The notes: generated by a model from the sequence alone, not told the origin. A DNA stretch of 64,000 nucleotides from Cladophialophora immunda (GCF_000835495.1 NW_015622542.1:5726485-5790484), one strand, 5' to 3'; shown: positions 1-11,460, counted from the stretch's first letter. Program-made: numbers and translations.

Positions 1-4
1 GGAC

Positions 5-430
5 TTGATAGCCAAGGCCTGCGAATGGATCTTGCACGAGCAGCCCAAGACAAACAACCAAATCTACAACCTGACCAACGGCGAGACTTCCAGCTTGAAG
101 GAAGACTGGCCCTTGGTCGCCCAGGCCCTCGGCATGCAGCCAGGCGGCGACAAGCCGTTCTCCTTCACCAAGGACCTTCCCAGCTTCGGCGAGGAATGGG
201 ATCGGATCCGTGAAAAGTACAGCCTCAAGGCTCCCGGGCTGGACGAGTTCCTGGGGCAAAGCGGCCAGTTCACCGATTTCATCTTCGCAAAGGCCGAGAG
301 GACGCAGGCCAGCTTGATGAGCTGCATCAAGATCCGGCGGGCGGGCTTCGCGGACACGGTCTATACCGACGACATGATTCGCAAATGGTTCAAGTTGTAC
401 CAAGACGAGAAGGTCCTCCCGCCTGTTTGA
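5..430 (+). CDS. PRISE-type short-chain reductase, C-terminal part (5' end outside window)
   Basis: The open frame runs in from the left edge and stops with TGA at 428-430, so only about 141 C-terminal residues are present. The motif NQIYNLTNG, followed by a WP...IA-like helix and a late KIRRAGF...DTVYTDDMIRKWF segment, is the pattern I associate with the C-terminal half of progesterone 5-beta-reductase/iridoid-synthase-like (PRISE) NAD(P)-dependent reductases of the extended SDR family. These enzymes reduce enones, and fungal members are often uncharacterised. The Rossmann GxxGxxG and catalytic residues would lie upstream and cannot be checked. The first Met in frame is not necessarily the start. 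Confidence 0.6.
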   Translation: MIAKACEWILHEQPKTNNQIYNLTNGETSSLKEDWPLVAQALGMQPGGDKPFSFTKDLPSFGEEWDRIREKYSLKAPGLDEFLGQSGQFTDFIFAKAERTQASLMSCIKIRRAGFADTVYTDDMIRKWFKLYQDEKVLPPV

Positions 431-1847
431 GCCTGCGAGGAGACTGGGCACGGACTATCTCGTCTTGCATTGAGAAGGATGTGTGAGCTTCCCACTGGGT
501 TGTCTGTAGGTCTTATTTTCTACAAACCTCGATTCGTCAAGATAGCTACTCCCTATACCTTCTAAACTTGGACTTTCGTTTGCCCGCTTCTCGCCCGCCA
601 TGGGGTGATATGCGAAGCATGGCCCCTTTCCAACTCTGCTTTTCCGTCGTGTCGCACTTCAAAGGTTTCGTCGGTTTGTCAAGGTGGTATTTCACGCTCG
701 CTCAATAGGTTCGCGTTTAGTGAGGATTTACACCACCCTACAGCACTATTGTATACCGCCCGAACCCTACTTCGTCTATTATCGCCTTCGTTCGGGGAGG
801 GAGCGAGGTCTCTTTGATCGGATACGTAACAAGTCTTGATGGTAAGAATGCGTGAAGGTCGGAGTTAGGTTCGACATACAGAGTACCCAGTGAAATGGTA
901 CGCAAGGCTGTCAACGCTGGACGAAGATCGGATGGTTGATTTCATGAGATCTCCATGAAACCTGAACTGTTAGCATGAGGGACAGCCAGTAGGAAGAGCT
1001 CGATTGGATCCACGTTGGCCTGTGGGAAGAGGCGTGCGGGTAGACAAAGAGGTAAAGCAACTTCACCCTGTGCAGCTCCTTAGGAGCGGAACCTTGACAA
1101 CTCTGCTCGCAAACGACGAGCACTTCGGACTTTTACTATACGAGGTATGGACTAGGGTTATGCTTGAGGGCCATTTGGGCAATCAGACGGGGCATCTTGA
1201 GCTGCACTAGCCCTCATTCACTGGGAGTCGTTCGGCTGACGAGGCCTAGGTCTACTCGTGATGGGGGCCAAAAGTCGAGGTGGTGGGGGAAAACCTGGGT
1301 GGCACGCGCAAGAAGGTCGCCGCTGAGCCGCATCTCCAATAGGGCATTCTCCTTTCCTGAATCCTTCTCCAGCCTCTCAACTTTTATTGCAGCCAGCAGC
1401 ACGCTGAGTTGATGCACCATCACGGGCAGAAGAGGCTGGCCACCGATCGCGGGGCGCACCTTATCAGTCAACGGCATGCTGCAGCTCTGTGTGACGTGGC
1501 CGATAGCCGTTGGCATTCCTAACGGGTGTGTTTTTGCCGGAGGCGTCGCGCATCAGGGCACTATTTTGGCCATTCCACGAACCATATAAGAGGACAATGG
1601 AAGGCTCTGGCTTTGTTCCGTACTCCGCCTTTGACCCTCCAAATGCAAAAGGATGGACTGCTCTCAGCCCAGCAACGCTGAGGCGGGTCATTAGAGACTG
1701 CAGTTCCAAGCTTCCCCCGACGAGATTTTCTTTCTTGTGCTTGGTCAACGCAGCCTTTTGAAGGTAGAAAGATTGATCAAACTCCGCTCTCAGTCGGTGG
1801 TACACGCCGTATCAGACATCACGTTCTGTTTGAGACTGTGAATTACC
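431..1847. other. Intergenic, no supported gene
   Basis: Only short overlapping open frames (60-113 codons) on both strands, none with a recognisable motif. The right part presumably holds the promoter of the STAND gene starting at 1848. Confidence 0.5.
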
Positions 1848-4800
1848 ATGGCAGGTGTCACTCCATCTGAGCAGTCCTTCAAACAGATGTGGGATGAGGC
1901 GGAGGAAAGGTTTGTCAAGATCACCAAGAAGCCGCTGAGATCGTCGCCAAAGAAGAGCCTGAACGATGTCATTCAGGACCTGGAGAATCGATACAATGAG
2001 TCAGGCCCGGCAGACGACGAACGCAACAAGCCGCGAGCAAAGGAACTTGTCGAGAATGTCCTCAACTGCATCAAGCTCCTGGGTGGCATCGCCGCACAAG
2101 GCGCCTCCATCGTACGTGGCTAGCTGGCATCTTCAGTGCTGTCACTAACCTCCACCAAGGTATTCGGGCCTGCAAATCTATGTTACAGCGCCGTGTCCTT
2201 TCTCATCGACATCCCCTCCCAAGTAAGCTCGCTCTACGATGGGCTTGCGGACCTCTTTCAAAGAATTTTCACCTTCCTCAAAACGTTTCAAATCTATCAG
2301 AGGATAGAGGACTTCGCTGAAGTGGACCTGGAGTTGAAACAAACTACTCACAAGCTCATGATCAGCTTCGTAACGATCTGCGCCCTCTCGATCAAAGTGC
2401 TTGGCCCTTCAAAGCTGCGCAAGGCGAAGATAGCTGCTAAGCTCATTCTCTTCGGAGACGACTCGGGCGTCGGGGCCGAGCTGTCCAAGTTCAAGAAGCT
2501 AGTGGAAGCAAATTCTCAGATCTCGGATGCTGTCACTCTGGAAGTGGTGCTGGAGTCCCATCACGACTTGGACAGTAAACTAAAGGTCGTTCATGACAAG
2601 TTGATTGAGGCGTCCGAAGAGAGTGGACGAAAGCTCATGCTCATCGCCACTGGGCTAGACGCTTTGGTCAAGGCAGAGAATGAGCGGAAATTGGAGAAAG
2701 CTCATCAAGATCAGGTCGACGCTCTGTTGAAGAAATTGTCCATAAAGATGGAGACGGTGCAGGCCTGTGAGCAGATGTATCAGAACATCAGGGCTGCTAC
2801 CGTAAGAAGCACTGGTATTGGTTGGCTTCACACAGAGCCCGAATACGAAACCTGGATTAGAATCGACTCCAAGCCAGATTCACTCCTTCTGCTTACCGGC
2901 GGTGAGAAGTCTGGAAAATCGTTCTTGGTCTCAACGATGATAAACCAAGCTGCGTCTCAGATTCCAGAATCGATGCAAACTTCCATGAGAGTCTCAATCG
3001 CTTACTATTACTTCCCAGAACCTGACGAAAAGCCGTCAAGGGAGACCTCCGTTAAAGAGACGCAATTGCCCACGACAGCATTAAAGTCCATGGCGGTTCA
3101 GATTGCAAAGCACAACAGCCAGTATGCCAAAGAAATGGCGGCGCTCGGAGACAAGCAAGCGGGCGAGGCTTGGACAGACCTGTCGTGCAACGCCCTCTGG
3201 CAAACTCTACAACTCGCCGCCCCTAAGAAGGATGTCACATATTTCCTTTTCTTTGACGGGCTTGATCATGTGGAAGAAAGCAAGGCCCAGGAATTGCTCC
3301 AGGTGCTTCTCAACGACAACTCCCCACGGTTGCGGATCATGGCTTCTTGCAACCCCAATTTTGTCGAGAAAACCCGAAGCAAGCTAGACAGCATAGGACG
3401 CAGAATTCCCCGAATTGCCATGGAGTGGAACAACTGGCTAGATATCGCGGCCTATGTCGAATACAGTATGAAGCACAATAATCTCCTTCAGGGAAAAGAA
3501 GAAGAGACCGTCGAGCTTTTGGACTACATAAAGGGCAAGGTTCTAGAGCTTTCGAATGGAAACTACGATACTCTTCGGCGCCTTCTCGACGAAATCAAAG
3601 GAGCGATCTCGGCAGACAAGTCCCATGACGAAATCCGTGCATATCTCGACCATGATGCGAAGCAAACCGAACCGCTTGTCGCCCAGAGAACCATCGACAG
3701 TCTCAACGCTGCATTAGAGCCACACGAAATTACTCAGCTGAACGAACTGCTGGCCTGGGTTATCTACGGCAAGGCCTGGTTCAAGCCGCAACACTTGAAA
3801 GGGGTGTTGGTTCTGTTTTATGGTCGCACACCGGCGAAGACGGTGGAAGACAAGCTTGACGGAGTCTACCGGAAAGTTCTCCGAGTCGACTCGGATGGCA
3901 ACGTCGTCGTCGACTCTGAAATTGAGAAACTACTGACGCAGGTCCCGCGCGTCCGTGTTGACAAAGATACTGTGGATGATACCAAACCCTTGATCTCGAT
4001 GACCATCACAATCAACCGGGTAGATGTGGACACGGTCCGCCGATTCTTGTGGGATTTGAGCGAAAAGGCAAATTTTGGCAAGAGCTTGCCGTTTGATGCT
4101 CTTGTTCCCATGGCTCAGGCCCAGGTGAAACCAAGAATAACTGCTAACCGTGCAGACGGGCAGCTCACAATGACAAGGCGATGCATGAAACTACTCATGG
4201 CTGATCCCGACTCGAGAACGGAATCCCTCATCCCATACGCGCTTAAATATCTTCCTCGGCATCTGCAGGATCTGCGTGGGCGTGTAGATGAAGACGGCAT
4301 TGATATGGCAGAGAGAAAAGAGATTGGCCGGTCTCTAGTAAGTCTCTTGTTCGATACCGGATTCATTGAAAAGCACTGGGCTCTTGGTGAAGGCCTAGAA
4401 ACAGAATGGCTGGACGGAGACTTTTTGTGTGACGCTCTACCTGCGTGGCTGCGAGATAGCGCAACAGCGGATGGTTTGTTATACAGGTACAGACAGTGGG
4501 TGGAGCAAGCTGTGTCGAGCGAGAACCCAGGGATTGTGGCTCTGAAGGACATTACTCTCATGGTTGGTAGGCAATGGCTGTGCGACAGGAAATGGGAAAA
4601 CATCGAGGCAATGGTGCTTTGGATGCTGTCCTACCTCAGCCCGGTATGATCCCTCACTCCCGTTCCCCTCCAAATTACACCAGAGGATTTACAACAAACT
4701 AGGACAAAGCCCAAGTTGCGGGTGTTGAGGTAGATTCAACCGAAGCCCAGGAAGATGCAGGCGCTGGCGATGACACGCAGACAGATGAAGGTGCTCTTGT

Positions 4801-6445
4801 CGTTGCCCGGTTGGATGAAGAGGGGCCAAAGGAGTCAAACCAGATATCTCGGGCGGCTGAGTGGGTCGAAAAGGAACTTAAGGTTGAACATAAAACTTCC
4901 CTTTGGTACGAGCGCCTTGGACAATCGTTTCTGGCTTTCAGTATGGCAGAGGCAGCAAAAGAATCATATCAGCAGGCACAGAGCATGCCGAATGCTTCCT
5001 GGAAATGTGGCGAAGGACTCGCGCTCGCGTTCGAATCCGAGGGGAGCCTGCAATCTGCTGTGGATGAAATGACATCTGTGGTGAGCCAGCTGAAGAGCTT
5101 GCCGCAGGAGCAGAACGAAACCAATATCGCTACCAGTCTTCGGCGTCTGGGAGGCTGGCAAGTCCAACTTGGCCACAGCGAGGAAGCGATTTCGGCATAC
5201 CGGGAAGTGGTGGAGCTTGACCTTCATGACTACGAGACGTGTTGGACTTTTTTGGGCTTACTCATCCGGTGTCAACGAGCTGGAGAAGCTCTGGAAATTC
5301 TGATCTGCATGATTGATCAAAGGGGCAATGAGAGTGGTGCAACTCGCCTGGGGGAACTGTTTATGAGCTTCTCGTCCGAGCATCTGGACTCATTAGACAC
5401 AATCTTCAGCGTGGCACGCCGCGACAAGCTTTTCAAGACGCTCCTGGAGACCGTGCTCCAAGCAGTTGAACTTGCTCGGAAGAAGGAGGACAAATCGCCA
5501 CTTGCGTATCTTCTCTTCTTCTACGGGGTGGCAATCGCTCATCCCAACTACGAAGACCGACGCCCGGAGGAGGCTCTTCGCTATTGGGAGGAACTGTGCC
5601 GCATGGGATTTGGGAAGTGGGGCACCTGGGTCGACACCGTTGTGAGCCTGGCTGCCCGATTCATCACTGCACACCATTTTTCACATGCCTTAGCGGCGCA
5701 TAAAGAGGGCAAGGACTCGACCTTTCATATCTCTAACATCGAAGAACTCATCAAACGGGTCCATTCCGCATGGTATTACGACTACAATGGGATGGAGAAA
5801 AAAGTGCGAACGTTCCTGGGGAGCTACTACGCACGATCGGGACAGAACCAGCAGGCGAGAAAGGTTCTCCAGAACGACATGAGGGATGCATTGCTTCTTT
5901 TATCTGACGATGACCCAGACAACGACTGGCAAGGGTATATCGCCATGGCGGAGGTGTCGATGCATGCCGGCGATGATCTCAATGCGTTGAGTGCTTGGTC
6001 GCTGCTCGCCCCGAAAGAGGTGAACGAGGAGTCAGCTGGAGACGCCACAACTGACAGGGGAGACACTATTTTCAGTTGCGACGGCAATTGCGGCCGTAGG
6101 TGGTCCCACGCTGATGACATGTACATGTGCAAGATCTGCCCGGACGTCGAACTAGATGCGGGTTGTCTGGAAAAGCTCAAGACGGGGACGCTCAATAGGT
6201 ATATTTGCGATGCCAGCCACGACTGGCTGCACGTCCCGAGCTGGCCCTACGACAATTACCGAGTGGCAGACAAAGGGAAAGTGGTTGTGGGAGGAGAGAT
6301 GGCTGATGGGAGACGGGTCGGTGGCGAGAAGGTTCCCGTCAATGTCTGGATCCAGGGGATTTACGAGCAGTGGGGAATCCCGAAGCCTGAGAGGGACGAG
6401 GCTGAGCCTGATCCTGAGCCGAAGCCTGAGGAGAGTACAGTGTGA
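1848..6445 (+). CDS. STAND/NLR protein: Goodbye - NACHT-like NTPase - TPR - zinc domain
   Basis: Exons join(1848..2111, 2160..4643, 4703..6445). Both introns are phase 0 (48 and 59 bp, GT...AG) and restore one frame of about 1496 aa. The N-terminus (MWDEAEERFVKITKK, about residues 14-110) resembles the fungal STAND N-terminal Goodbye domain. A P-loop GGEKSGKS lies near residue 334 and a Walker B-like FLFFDGLDH near 451-460, giving a NACHT-type NTPase. Exon 3 is helical and TPR-like (for example around residues 950-1130). Near residue 1370 a Cys/His cluster (SCDGNCG...CKIC...CDASHDWLH) looks like a ZZ-type zinc finger. Proteins of this design act as intracellular signal-transducing receptors, often in non-self recognition or cell death. 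That role is family knowledge, and the ligand is unknown. The C-terminus is an acidic Pro/Glu tail. Confidence 0.8.
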
Positions 6446-6951
6446 GCAAGGCAGGTGCGGACAGACTCCATTCAAGCATTGGACAGATCTGTTCTTGCCT
6501 TTGTAAGGAGCTCTTTGCCCTCGGGCGAGTTGTGTAAAGATCCCTTCTCAGGATAGGCAGTTCGGGTCGACGAGGCTAGGTATGTCAGCCTCCACCAAAG
6601 GGCTGCAGTTTACCGTCAGTAGGTTCTAGCGCCCCTTCGTGCTGAGCGACTCATATTATATACAGTAGCTCCCCAGGACCATTCGCACTTTGTTCTCATA
6701 GGTAGGAAAAGCTGGCGACTCGAGAACCAGTGAGAGGATGGCCAACTTGCCTCTATGTGGTACAGCGCCACCAGCCTCGTCGCTGCTGCCTAGCATCATC
6801 TTGCCTTTGGAGGTATTTGTTCTCCTCACCTCGAAACTAGGCTTAACCGAAAGTTCAAAAAATCGATCTAAGAGCCAAAGAATCTTTCCGTACTGGAACA
6901 CTACAATAACTTCAAAATCATCACCATTGGCTTCCCGTGAGAGAACCCGGC
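6446..6951. other. Intergenic, no supported gene
   Basis: About 500 bp between the STAND gene and the VWA-like fragment. I see no coding motif. The last 100 bp probably held the promoter of the fragment starting at 6952. Confidence 0.5.
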
Positions 6952-7194
6952 ATGGCCGACAAGCCACCCAGAACGATCGTCGGCTGCCTTCTCGATGTAT
7001 CTGACTCCATGCGCGAAGCTCTGGAAGCCGACCGTGGAGACGAAAGGGCTGTCGAGCGCTTCCGCGCCATTCTATACGCCGCACTCAAACTCGCGAAGGC
7101 AGAGAATATAGTGGCGAGCAAAAATCCAAAAAAAATACAGTTTTACCGAGGGCACAACAATAGGATACCGCTATATACGTATATAGCGGTATAG
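6952..7194 (+). pseudogene. 5' fragment of a VWA-like gene truncated by AT-rich sequence
   Basis: ATG at 6952 opens about 50 residues of normal-looking protein: a strand ending in LLDVSDSM, a MIDAS-like DxSxS metal-binding motif of von Willebrand factor A domains, followed by a helix (ERFRAILYAALKLAKAE). At about 7110 base composition switches abruptly to AT-rich DNA. The frame then continues only through unrelated residues to a stop at 7192-7194. I read this as the first exon of a fungal VWA-domain gene whose remainder was lost or displaced by an AT-rich, perhaps RIP-mutated, insertion. An intron beginning near 7110 cannot be excluded, but I find no continuation downstream. Confidence 0.45.
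7165..7192. repeat. 28-bp perfect palindrome in AT-rich block
   Basis: Positions 7165-7192 read identically on both strands, centred on the CG at 7178/7179, with arms of the form ATACCGCTATATA. It sits inside the AT-rich block (about 7110-7290) that truncates the VWA-like gene. It could fold as a cruciform, or be a transposon end or excision junction. Confidence 0.8.
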
Positions 7195-7790
7195 CTCTAG
7201 ATAGGCTAGAATAGCGTAATATATCTAGTAAATAGCTATTTTATAGTATAGTAGCCTTATATTAATATATCTACGCGACCTCGCCGTATACCGATACCTT
7301 CTCGCCGTCTCCGAGAGGTACGCGCTGTAGCCGTTATGACGAGACTAAATCCGCCTATATCGATAACCTTAAGGGAATTTACGTAGCCTGCTCTCGTACT
7401 ATCTCAGGTGGATCGCCAACAAATGCTGGCGTATATCCCGAGACTCCAGCGAGGGAAAGTTGATCGCACGGCTTGCCAACCGGACGAAGTTGATAGTGGG
7501 TTCATTTCGGCATCATTATTGCTCAGGTCGAAATTTCTCCGTGCCAACTTTGGTCATGAGCTTGTAGAAGCCTGATACGTCGACATGGCATCCCTCAGGC
7601 TTCAGAGTATGGAGGAGGACCAGGTGAAATATCGGCTCCCGAGTCGTGTGGTCCAAGGTCTTGGATCTGTGCTACAGTGGCCGGTGGCACAACGCCAACT
7701 GGACCTGTAGGTGGCAAGGTCGTGGTGTCGCACGCGGCTCTCGGAGCTCTGCCATTGCTAATAGCGACCGGGATGTCGCACTGCACAACC
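7195..7790. other. AT-rich then mixed intergenic sequence
   Basis: About 7195-7290 is AT-rich with many TAG/TATA words. The remainder to 7790 shows no convincing coding region, repeat family or RNA gene. Confidence 0.45.
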
Positions 7791-8951
7791 TTAACCAAGG
7801 CATTCAGCTTGTTTCGCTAGGGTTTTGAGAGCTTTTTGTATCCGTACCTGATGTGCTCCACTTGTACTCAGCGAAAGCCCCGCGTGAATCCGGAAATTGT
7901 GCTTCACACTCACTGCACACGCGATGAACCCGGGAGATGTCTCTGGCATCATTATCGGAGACAGAGAATCATCGGGGATTCTGTAGCTAGCCATTCCCCT
8001 TGATATGTCGATTTCTTTCCGCGGGGTCCATTTTGCTACTGCTAGCACTGATGATATTTTGCTAGTCTGGGTGGGCTGGATCACCGTAACTATCGTCTGG
8101 AGGTCGATTTCGATGGCCTGAAGGTAAACCCTCAGATGATGGCTGCCGCTGGTACTAGACCGACGAAGATTCAGTGTCAGGGTAAGTTCGTCACCTACAC
8201 AAAGGTGGCGCGAGTCAAGCTCGGCCCGTAATTCCAAATTGCCTAATTCTCTGAAATTGTGCCTAGTGTACCCGGGTGTCAACGATAAGTCGTTGAGATT
8301 GGATACCGTGGGGGAAAAGAGCGGTGCAAACTCCAAATCCTTCTGAAGAAGAAGCTGCCGAGGAAATCCAAAGTTTCTTTTCACTTTCACGCGGAGCCAG
8401 TAAACAATTTTGGCGTTGAGAGGCTTGGTGTCGATCGAGAACGTCGGGGGTAGCTGGAGCCGGAGTTCGCTTGCATGTCTTCGATTTTTCAGACACGAGG
8501 TGCTGGCAGGGAATTTCAGCTTGAAAGGGAACGAATGCAGTTTGCGCCTGGACAGAGAAAACCCGTGTGGCGGCACCACCACGCCCGGCGGCGGGAAGAT
8601 GGTCAGTGATTCTTTGAAAAACTGGTATCGCGATCGGAGATCAGTACGGTCACTCTTTGATGGGGATAGGACTAACTGACTTTGTGATAGTTGTAACCGC
8701 TGCTTTCTTCCAAGCTGGACTCTTTCGCATCGTGTTTAATGTAGGTGTGAATTCGACCTGGTTGCCCGGCGATCTTAGAATATCGGTTGGATAGATATCA
8801 ATCCCTTAAATGCCCATTTACCTTGCAGGGAAACCTGGATGCGACTGATACTCGACCAATCACTCTGAAATCGAACCACGCCACTGACGTCGTCAAGTTG
8901 GCTGTAGGGACCGAGGGTGTCGCTTCGATCAAGGTCCAGTGCAAGCCTCAT
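7791..8951 (-). CDS. Arrestin-like protein
   Basis: Reconstructed as complement(join(7791..8621, 8681..8757, 8822..8951)), 345 aa. Introns of 64 and 59 bp have GT...AG ends. The start MRLALDLD is followed by a short conserved beginning (LGPYSQLDDVSGVVRF) and DWSSISRIQVSLQGRIHTY, which is the typical first half of a fungal arrestin-like N domain. Exon 3 supplies FPPPG, SFPFKLKFPA and LRLQLPPTFS, again standard for arrestin N domains, then a beta-rich second half that may be the C domain. Fungal alpha-arrestins usually act as adaptors linking membrane transporters to ubiquitin ligases during endocytosis. I see no PPxY motif, so this role is only inferred from the fold. The last exon may contain a further intron near its 3' end. 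Confidence 0.65.
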
Positions 8952-9468
8952 TGCGATCCATGAAGTCGTTGACAGGAAGAAGGTGAATGAATGATTTAAC
9001 GAGTGAATGCTTCAGGCCATGAGACACAATCATGCTGATTTCCCGGAACATCGCCCGGTACGACCGGCCACGCTTCAGCGCTGAGATCTCGCTGTGGGCG
9101 ACCGCGTCCAGACGAGTGGATTCGAAGCACGATTGAAACAGTGTCATCATTCGGCTTCGGTTAGCAGACTCGAAAGCTCTCCACTTTGGGGATGGCGACA
9201 TGGTCGAAAGCCAACCCAGCAGAAGATGCTCGTGGACAGGAATTTGGACCGTCGTGTTGTCGGCCCCCGATCTTGGCCCGTGTCATATCAGATAGACGAC
9301 GATACTAAGAGACTGCGAAACGGTGCCGTCTCCGTCGTAACCGCCTCAGCCGGCGGTCAGTGGATCTCAACATTTTCAAGCTTGGCATGAGGACTACCAG
9401 ATATCCTATCATGGGCTTTACATGCCCTTCGAAGACTGCCGATATGCAACTATTCTTCAGGTGTGACG
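8952..9468. other. Divergent intergenic region between arrestin-like and MFS genes
   Basis: The two flanking genes are transcribed outward, so both promoters should be here. One minus-strand ATG frame (8929..9201, 90 codons) overlaps the arrestin start in another frame and has no recognisable motif. Confidence 0.4.
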
Positions 9469-10767
9469 ATGAATTGTTCGAGACCGCCGGCACAGGCCAA
9501 CGGCCATGGCGCCGACCAGACGACTGACGGCAGCAGAGAGACCACCCCTCTGCTTGGACGGCGTATGAGCGGCGCTGAGGAGATCGTGTCGCGGGCGACA
9601 AAGTTCGTGGTGATGGTGGGATTTATGAGTTTTTTCGCCGATTTCACCTACGAGGGATCTCGCAGCCTTCTTGGACAGTACCTCCCGCTGCTCGGAGCAA
9701 GCCCTCTCGCTATCTCCGTCATCGCCGGCTTCGGTGAGTTCCTGGGCTACGCTCTGCGGCTGGTTTCGGGGAGGAGTGCTGATCGAACGGGACTGTACTG
9801 GCCGATCACCATCGCAGGCTACGTCTTGCAAATGAGCGTGGTGCCCTTGCTGGCGTTGGCTCGGTCCTGGCAAGTGGCTGGTATCCTCGTCATCCTCGAG
9901 CGCGTGGGAAAGGCGACCAGGAACCCACCACGAGATGCTATGCTCTCGCACGCAGCGAAAACTATTGGTTTCGGCTGGGCTTTCGGACTCCATGAGGCTC
10001 TCGATCAGTTCGGAGCTTTGTTTGGCCCCCTGTTTGCGGCGCTTCTCCTGAAGCTCTCGCACCAGCACTACCGGTTTGCTTTTGCCACGCTGGGAGCTCC
10101 CGCCGGAATGATGCTCTTTGGCCTGACGATCACTCGACTTATCTATCCACGTCCACAAGATCTTGAGCCCAATCCTTCTTCATCTCCTGCCACCGACAAC
10201 CTGTCTCGAGCCTTTTGGGTATACCTTGCGGCATCGGCATTGGTTGCAGCGGGGTTTGCTGATTTCCCAATCATTGCCTACAATTTACACAACACCGGCG
10301 GCTTCTCCGATGAGCTTGTTCCCGTGGTTTACGCTGTGTCTATGGCCGTTGCCGGCGCTGGGTCCTTGGTCCTGGGCCGCTTGTTTGACCGCGTCGGGCT
10401 TGTTCTTCTCGTACCTCTCACCGTAGTGGCAGCTGGTTACGCTCCCTTGGTCTTTCTGGGTCGTGGACTCGTCCCGGGCATCGCTGGATGTTGCTTGTGG
10501 GGCTTAGGAATGGGTGTACACGAGTCAATTATTCCAGCAGCCGTGGGGCCCATGGTCGAACCAGGCCGTAGGGCATCGGCGTATGGGTTGTTCACCGCGG
10601 TCTATGGTATCTCTTGGTTCGTGGGTAGTACTATCGTCGGCATCTTGTACGTCAGATGGATGCCAGCAATCGTCATATTTTCGGTGGGACTTCAATTGGG
10701 TGCCATTCCTTTGATATGGTACGCACGCCAACTGGTCAATCAGGTCGAGGTAGCTAGTTCCGAGTAG
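9469..10767 (+). CDS. MFS transporter, intronless, prokaryote-like
   Basis: The first ATG is at 9469; the open frame itself begins two codons earlier with GTG. The product is 432 aa with no intron. After a hydrophilic N-terminus of about 45 residues there are about 12 hydrophobic segments. FADFTYEGSRSLLGQYLP, GEFLGYALRLVSGRSADRTG, ERVGKATRNPPRDAMLSHA and GWAFGLHEALDQFGALFGP match, in my recollection, a family of bacterial/archaeal major facilitator proteins rather than the usual fungal DHA1/DHA2 or sugar transporters. The substrate is unknown and the protein should be a membrane transporter. The lack of introns and the prokaryotic motif set suggest past horizontal transfer. This needs a phylogeny. 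Confidence 0.8.
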   Translation: MNCSRPPAQANGHGADQTTDGSRETTPLLGRRMSGAEEIVSRATKFVVMVGFMSFFADFTYEGSRSLLGQYLPLLGASPLAISVIAGFGEFLGYALRLVSGRSADRTGLYWPITIAGYVLQMSVVPLLALARSWQVAGILVILERVGKATRNPPRDAMLSHAAKTIGFGWAFGLHEALDQFGALFGPLFAALLLKLSHQHYRFAFATLGAPAGMMLFGLTITRLIYPRPQDLEPNPSSSPATDNLSRAFWVYLAASALVAAGFADFPIIAYNLHNTGGFSDELVPVVYAVSMAVAGAGSLVLGRLFDRVGLVLLVPLTVVAAGYAPLVFLGRGLVPGIAGCCLWGLGMGVHESIIPAAVGPMVEPGRRASAYGLFTAVYGISWFVGSTIVGILYVRWMPAIVIFSVGLQLGAIPLIWYARQLVNQVEVASSE

Positions 10768-11290
10768 GAGGACATTGCAGCCACTCTGAGGCTCGTAGCT
10801 GCGTGCATGGACGCTGAGATCACAATATACTGGGGTCTTGTTGCCGAAAATGCTCCTCGACTGCAAAGAACAAGAGCTTCACCCTTGCCAGATTCTCAGG
10901 AACTTCTGGTTGGATATGTTTGCTACCTAGTGAACTGGGACGAGGCTTATAGCCATGGGCGCCAACTCGCACGGCGGTAGGTACTGGGAGCCTTCACGTC
11001 TTGTAGGTCTGTTGATTGATTGAATTGTCCTTCTATCTATGCGCTCCGGGAATAACAAAAGAAAGGCCACCAACCCAAAGTGGCACCTCCCGAACCGACC
11101 AATCACGTTGCTCGTCCGCCTAGCACCTCTGATCCCCTTTCTACCTTTCCCATTACAATAGTTTTAAAAGGTGATTACTACTAACGTAGGTGTATAGCGA
11201 GCGACGTAGCATAGCGAGCGACACACTTTCCGCCCTATATGTCACCTTCATCTTCTTCCTGCTGCTACTTCACCACTAAACATAGAATCT
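10768..11290. other. Intergenic leading into transposon relic
   Basis: No gene visible. The right part (from about 11160) is likely the terminal region of the decayed transposon whose transposase remnant begins at 11291. Confidence 0.4.
11194..11222. repeat. Two direct copies of a 12-bp motif (subterminal repeat)
   Basis: ATAGCGAGCGAC occurs at 11194-11205 and again at 11211-11222, separated by GTAGC. AGCGAGCGAC-type direct repeats just outside a transposase relic are reminiscent of terminal or subterminal repeats of fungal pogo-type elements. That link is inference. Confidence 0.5.
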
Positions 11291-11460
11291 ACTCAGAAAG
11301 AAGCTAGAATACTCCTTACTCTTCAAGCTCTTAAATACGATCCAAAACAGAGAGTACGATCCATTACTAAAGCCTATAATATCCCTAAAGAAACCCTCCT
11401 CTACTGAAGTAAAGGTCGGCCTTCCCGACGCGACTCACCAGCGAATTCTCGAAATTTGAC
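11291..11460 (+). mobile_element. Relic of a pogo/Fot1-type transposase (N-terminal HTH)
   Basis: Translation from 11291 gives EARILLTLQALKYDP, RSITKAYNIPKETLL, a TGA stop at 11405-11407, then KGRPSRRDSPANSRNLT. This is the standard N-terminal Psq-type helix-turn-helix of fungal Tc1/pogo (Fot1-like) transposases, in which the stop position normally lies in a charged ...R/W..GR.. segment. A CGA to TGA change would be a C-to-T transition, as RIP produces. No DDE catalytic region follows, so the copy is truncated. Confidence 0.65.

Noticed and set aside
4115..4603. 162-codon minus-strand frame in the STAND gene
   Set aside because: Antisense to exon 2, no motif.
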